In this document: positions 6,142 to 6,297 of the stretch, in pieces
How the letters are laid out: each line of letters starts with the position of its first letter
Numbering within the stretch: position 1 is the stretch's first letter
NCBI GenBank assembly: GCA_003139735.1
Contig: PLGA01000374.1
Coordinates: forward strand, 1 to 6,297
From: Bryobacterales bacterium
GTDB lineage: Bacteria > Acidobacteriota > Terriglobia > Bryobacterales > Bryobacteraceae
Length of the DNA stretch: 6,297 bases
Direction of reading: 5' to 3'
Made by a program: the position numbers and the translations under genes
The notes under the pieces: generated by a model
Told to the model about the DNA's origin: nothing
The model's database searches: none
What the model saw: the letters and a program-made list of their open reading frames with translations, nothing else

Positions 6142-6297
6142 ATGGGGATGAGATCACGAGCGGAACTGTCGGTTTTCCTGAGTGGGCTGCCGCCTCCGGC
6201 GGCCGGATTGGTGCGCCTGTATCGCGGGCAGACGCGGGGGTACACGGATCCCGCTACGTCGCGGCCGAGCCTGCTGCCGGCTCTGGTCCGGCCAGGG
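6142..6297 (+). CDS. FRG-domain protein, N-terminal part (cut by the window edge)
   Basis: The first 52 codons of a plus-strand gene, open to the right edge. Residues about 23-49 read VRLYRGQTRGY, then RPSLLPALVR, the pattern of the FRG domain: a Phe/Tyr-Arg-Gly core followed after a short loop by LxPSLxR. FRG domains occur in proteins of unknown biochemical role, some beside mobile elements or in toxin-like and defence-like proteins. The N-terminus is charged (MGMRSRAELS) with no signal peptide, so the protein is probably cytoplasmic. Either the ATG at 6142 or the in-frame ATG at 6148 could be the start; neither has a strong Shine-Dalgarno site. It is divergent from the GH106-like gene, with 129 bp between them. 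The rest of the protein is not visible, so no function is assigned. Confidence 0.6.
   Translation, partial: MGMRSRAELSVFLSGLPPPAAGLVRLYRGQTRGYTDPATSRPSLLPALVRPG

Noticed and set aside
1..6297. CRISPR array, tRNA or rRNA genes, or a complete insertion sequence
   Set aside because: No regularly spaced direct repeats, no cloverleaf-like or rRNA-like segments, and no intact transposase were seen on either strand.

Overview
The window looks like a stretch of chromosome from a GC-rich soil-type bacterium, most likely an Acidobacteriota of the Solibacter/Bryobacter kind. That placement is inferred from the style of the proteins: secreted carbohydrate-active enzymes, a Gly/Arg/Pro/Ala-rich linker, and a RAYT-type transposase remnant ending in a 'GNVPSVPG' tail. 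There is no marker gene here to prove it.

Layout. Positions 1-205 hold no gene I can recognise. Positions 206-514 (+) are the C-terminal remnant of a REP-associated tyrosine transposase (RAYT, IS200-like), which ends in a REP-like half-site. Three bases later starts a secreted family 16 glycoside hydrolase (518-1342, +). It converges, across only 25 bp, with a two-gene minus-strand operon read from right to left. The first gene of the operon is a secreted GH106-like glycosidase (6012 to 3754). After a 13-bp gap containing a Shine-Dalgarno site comes a secreted esterase with two alpha/beta-hydrolase domains (3740 to 1368). Its N-terminal half is like carbohydrate esterase family 15 (glucuronoyl esterase). 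Upstream of the operon, 6013-6141 is a divergent intergenic region with an inverted repeat around the operon's ribosome binding site and a 21-bp REP-like palindrome. At the right edge an FRG-domain protein begins on the plus strand at 6142 and runs out of the window.

How the genes fit together. All three complete proteins have signal peptides and resemble polysaccharide-degrading enzymes. The operon pairs a probable alpha-L-rhamnosidase-type hydrolase with an esterase whose relatives cut uronate esters, which suggests a target polymer with rhamnose and (esterified) uronic acids, such as a pectic or arabinogalactan side chain. The GH16 enzyme would be an endo-acting beta-glucanase or beta-galactanase. 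No transporter, regulator or sensor is present, so this is a small enzyme cluster rather than a complete utilisation locus.

The points most worth a second look are the double-domain esterase with altered catalytic residues in both halves, the short GH106-like protein, the inverted repeat in the operon leader, and the RAYT remnant and REP-like palindromes at the two ends of the window. I see no clear sign of a wholly new system.
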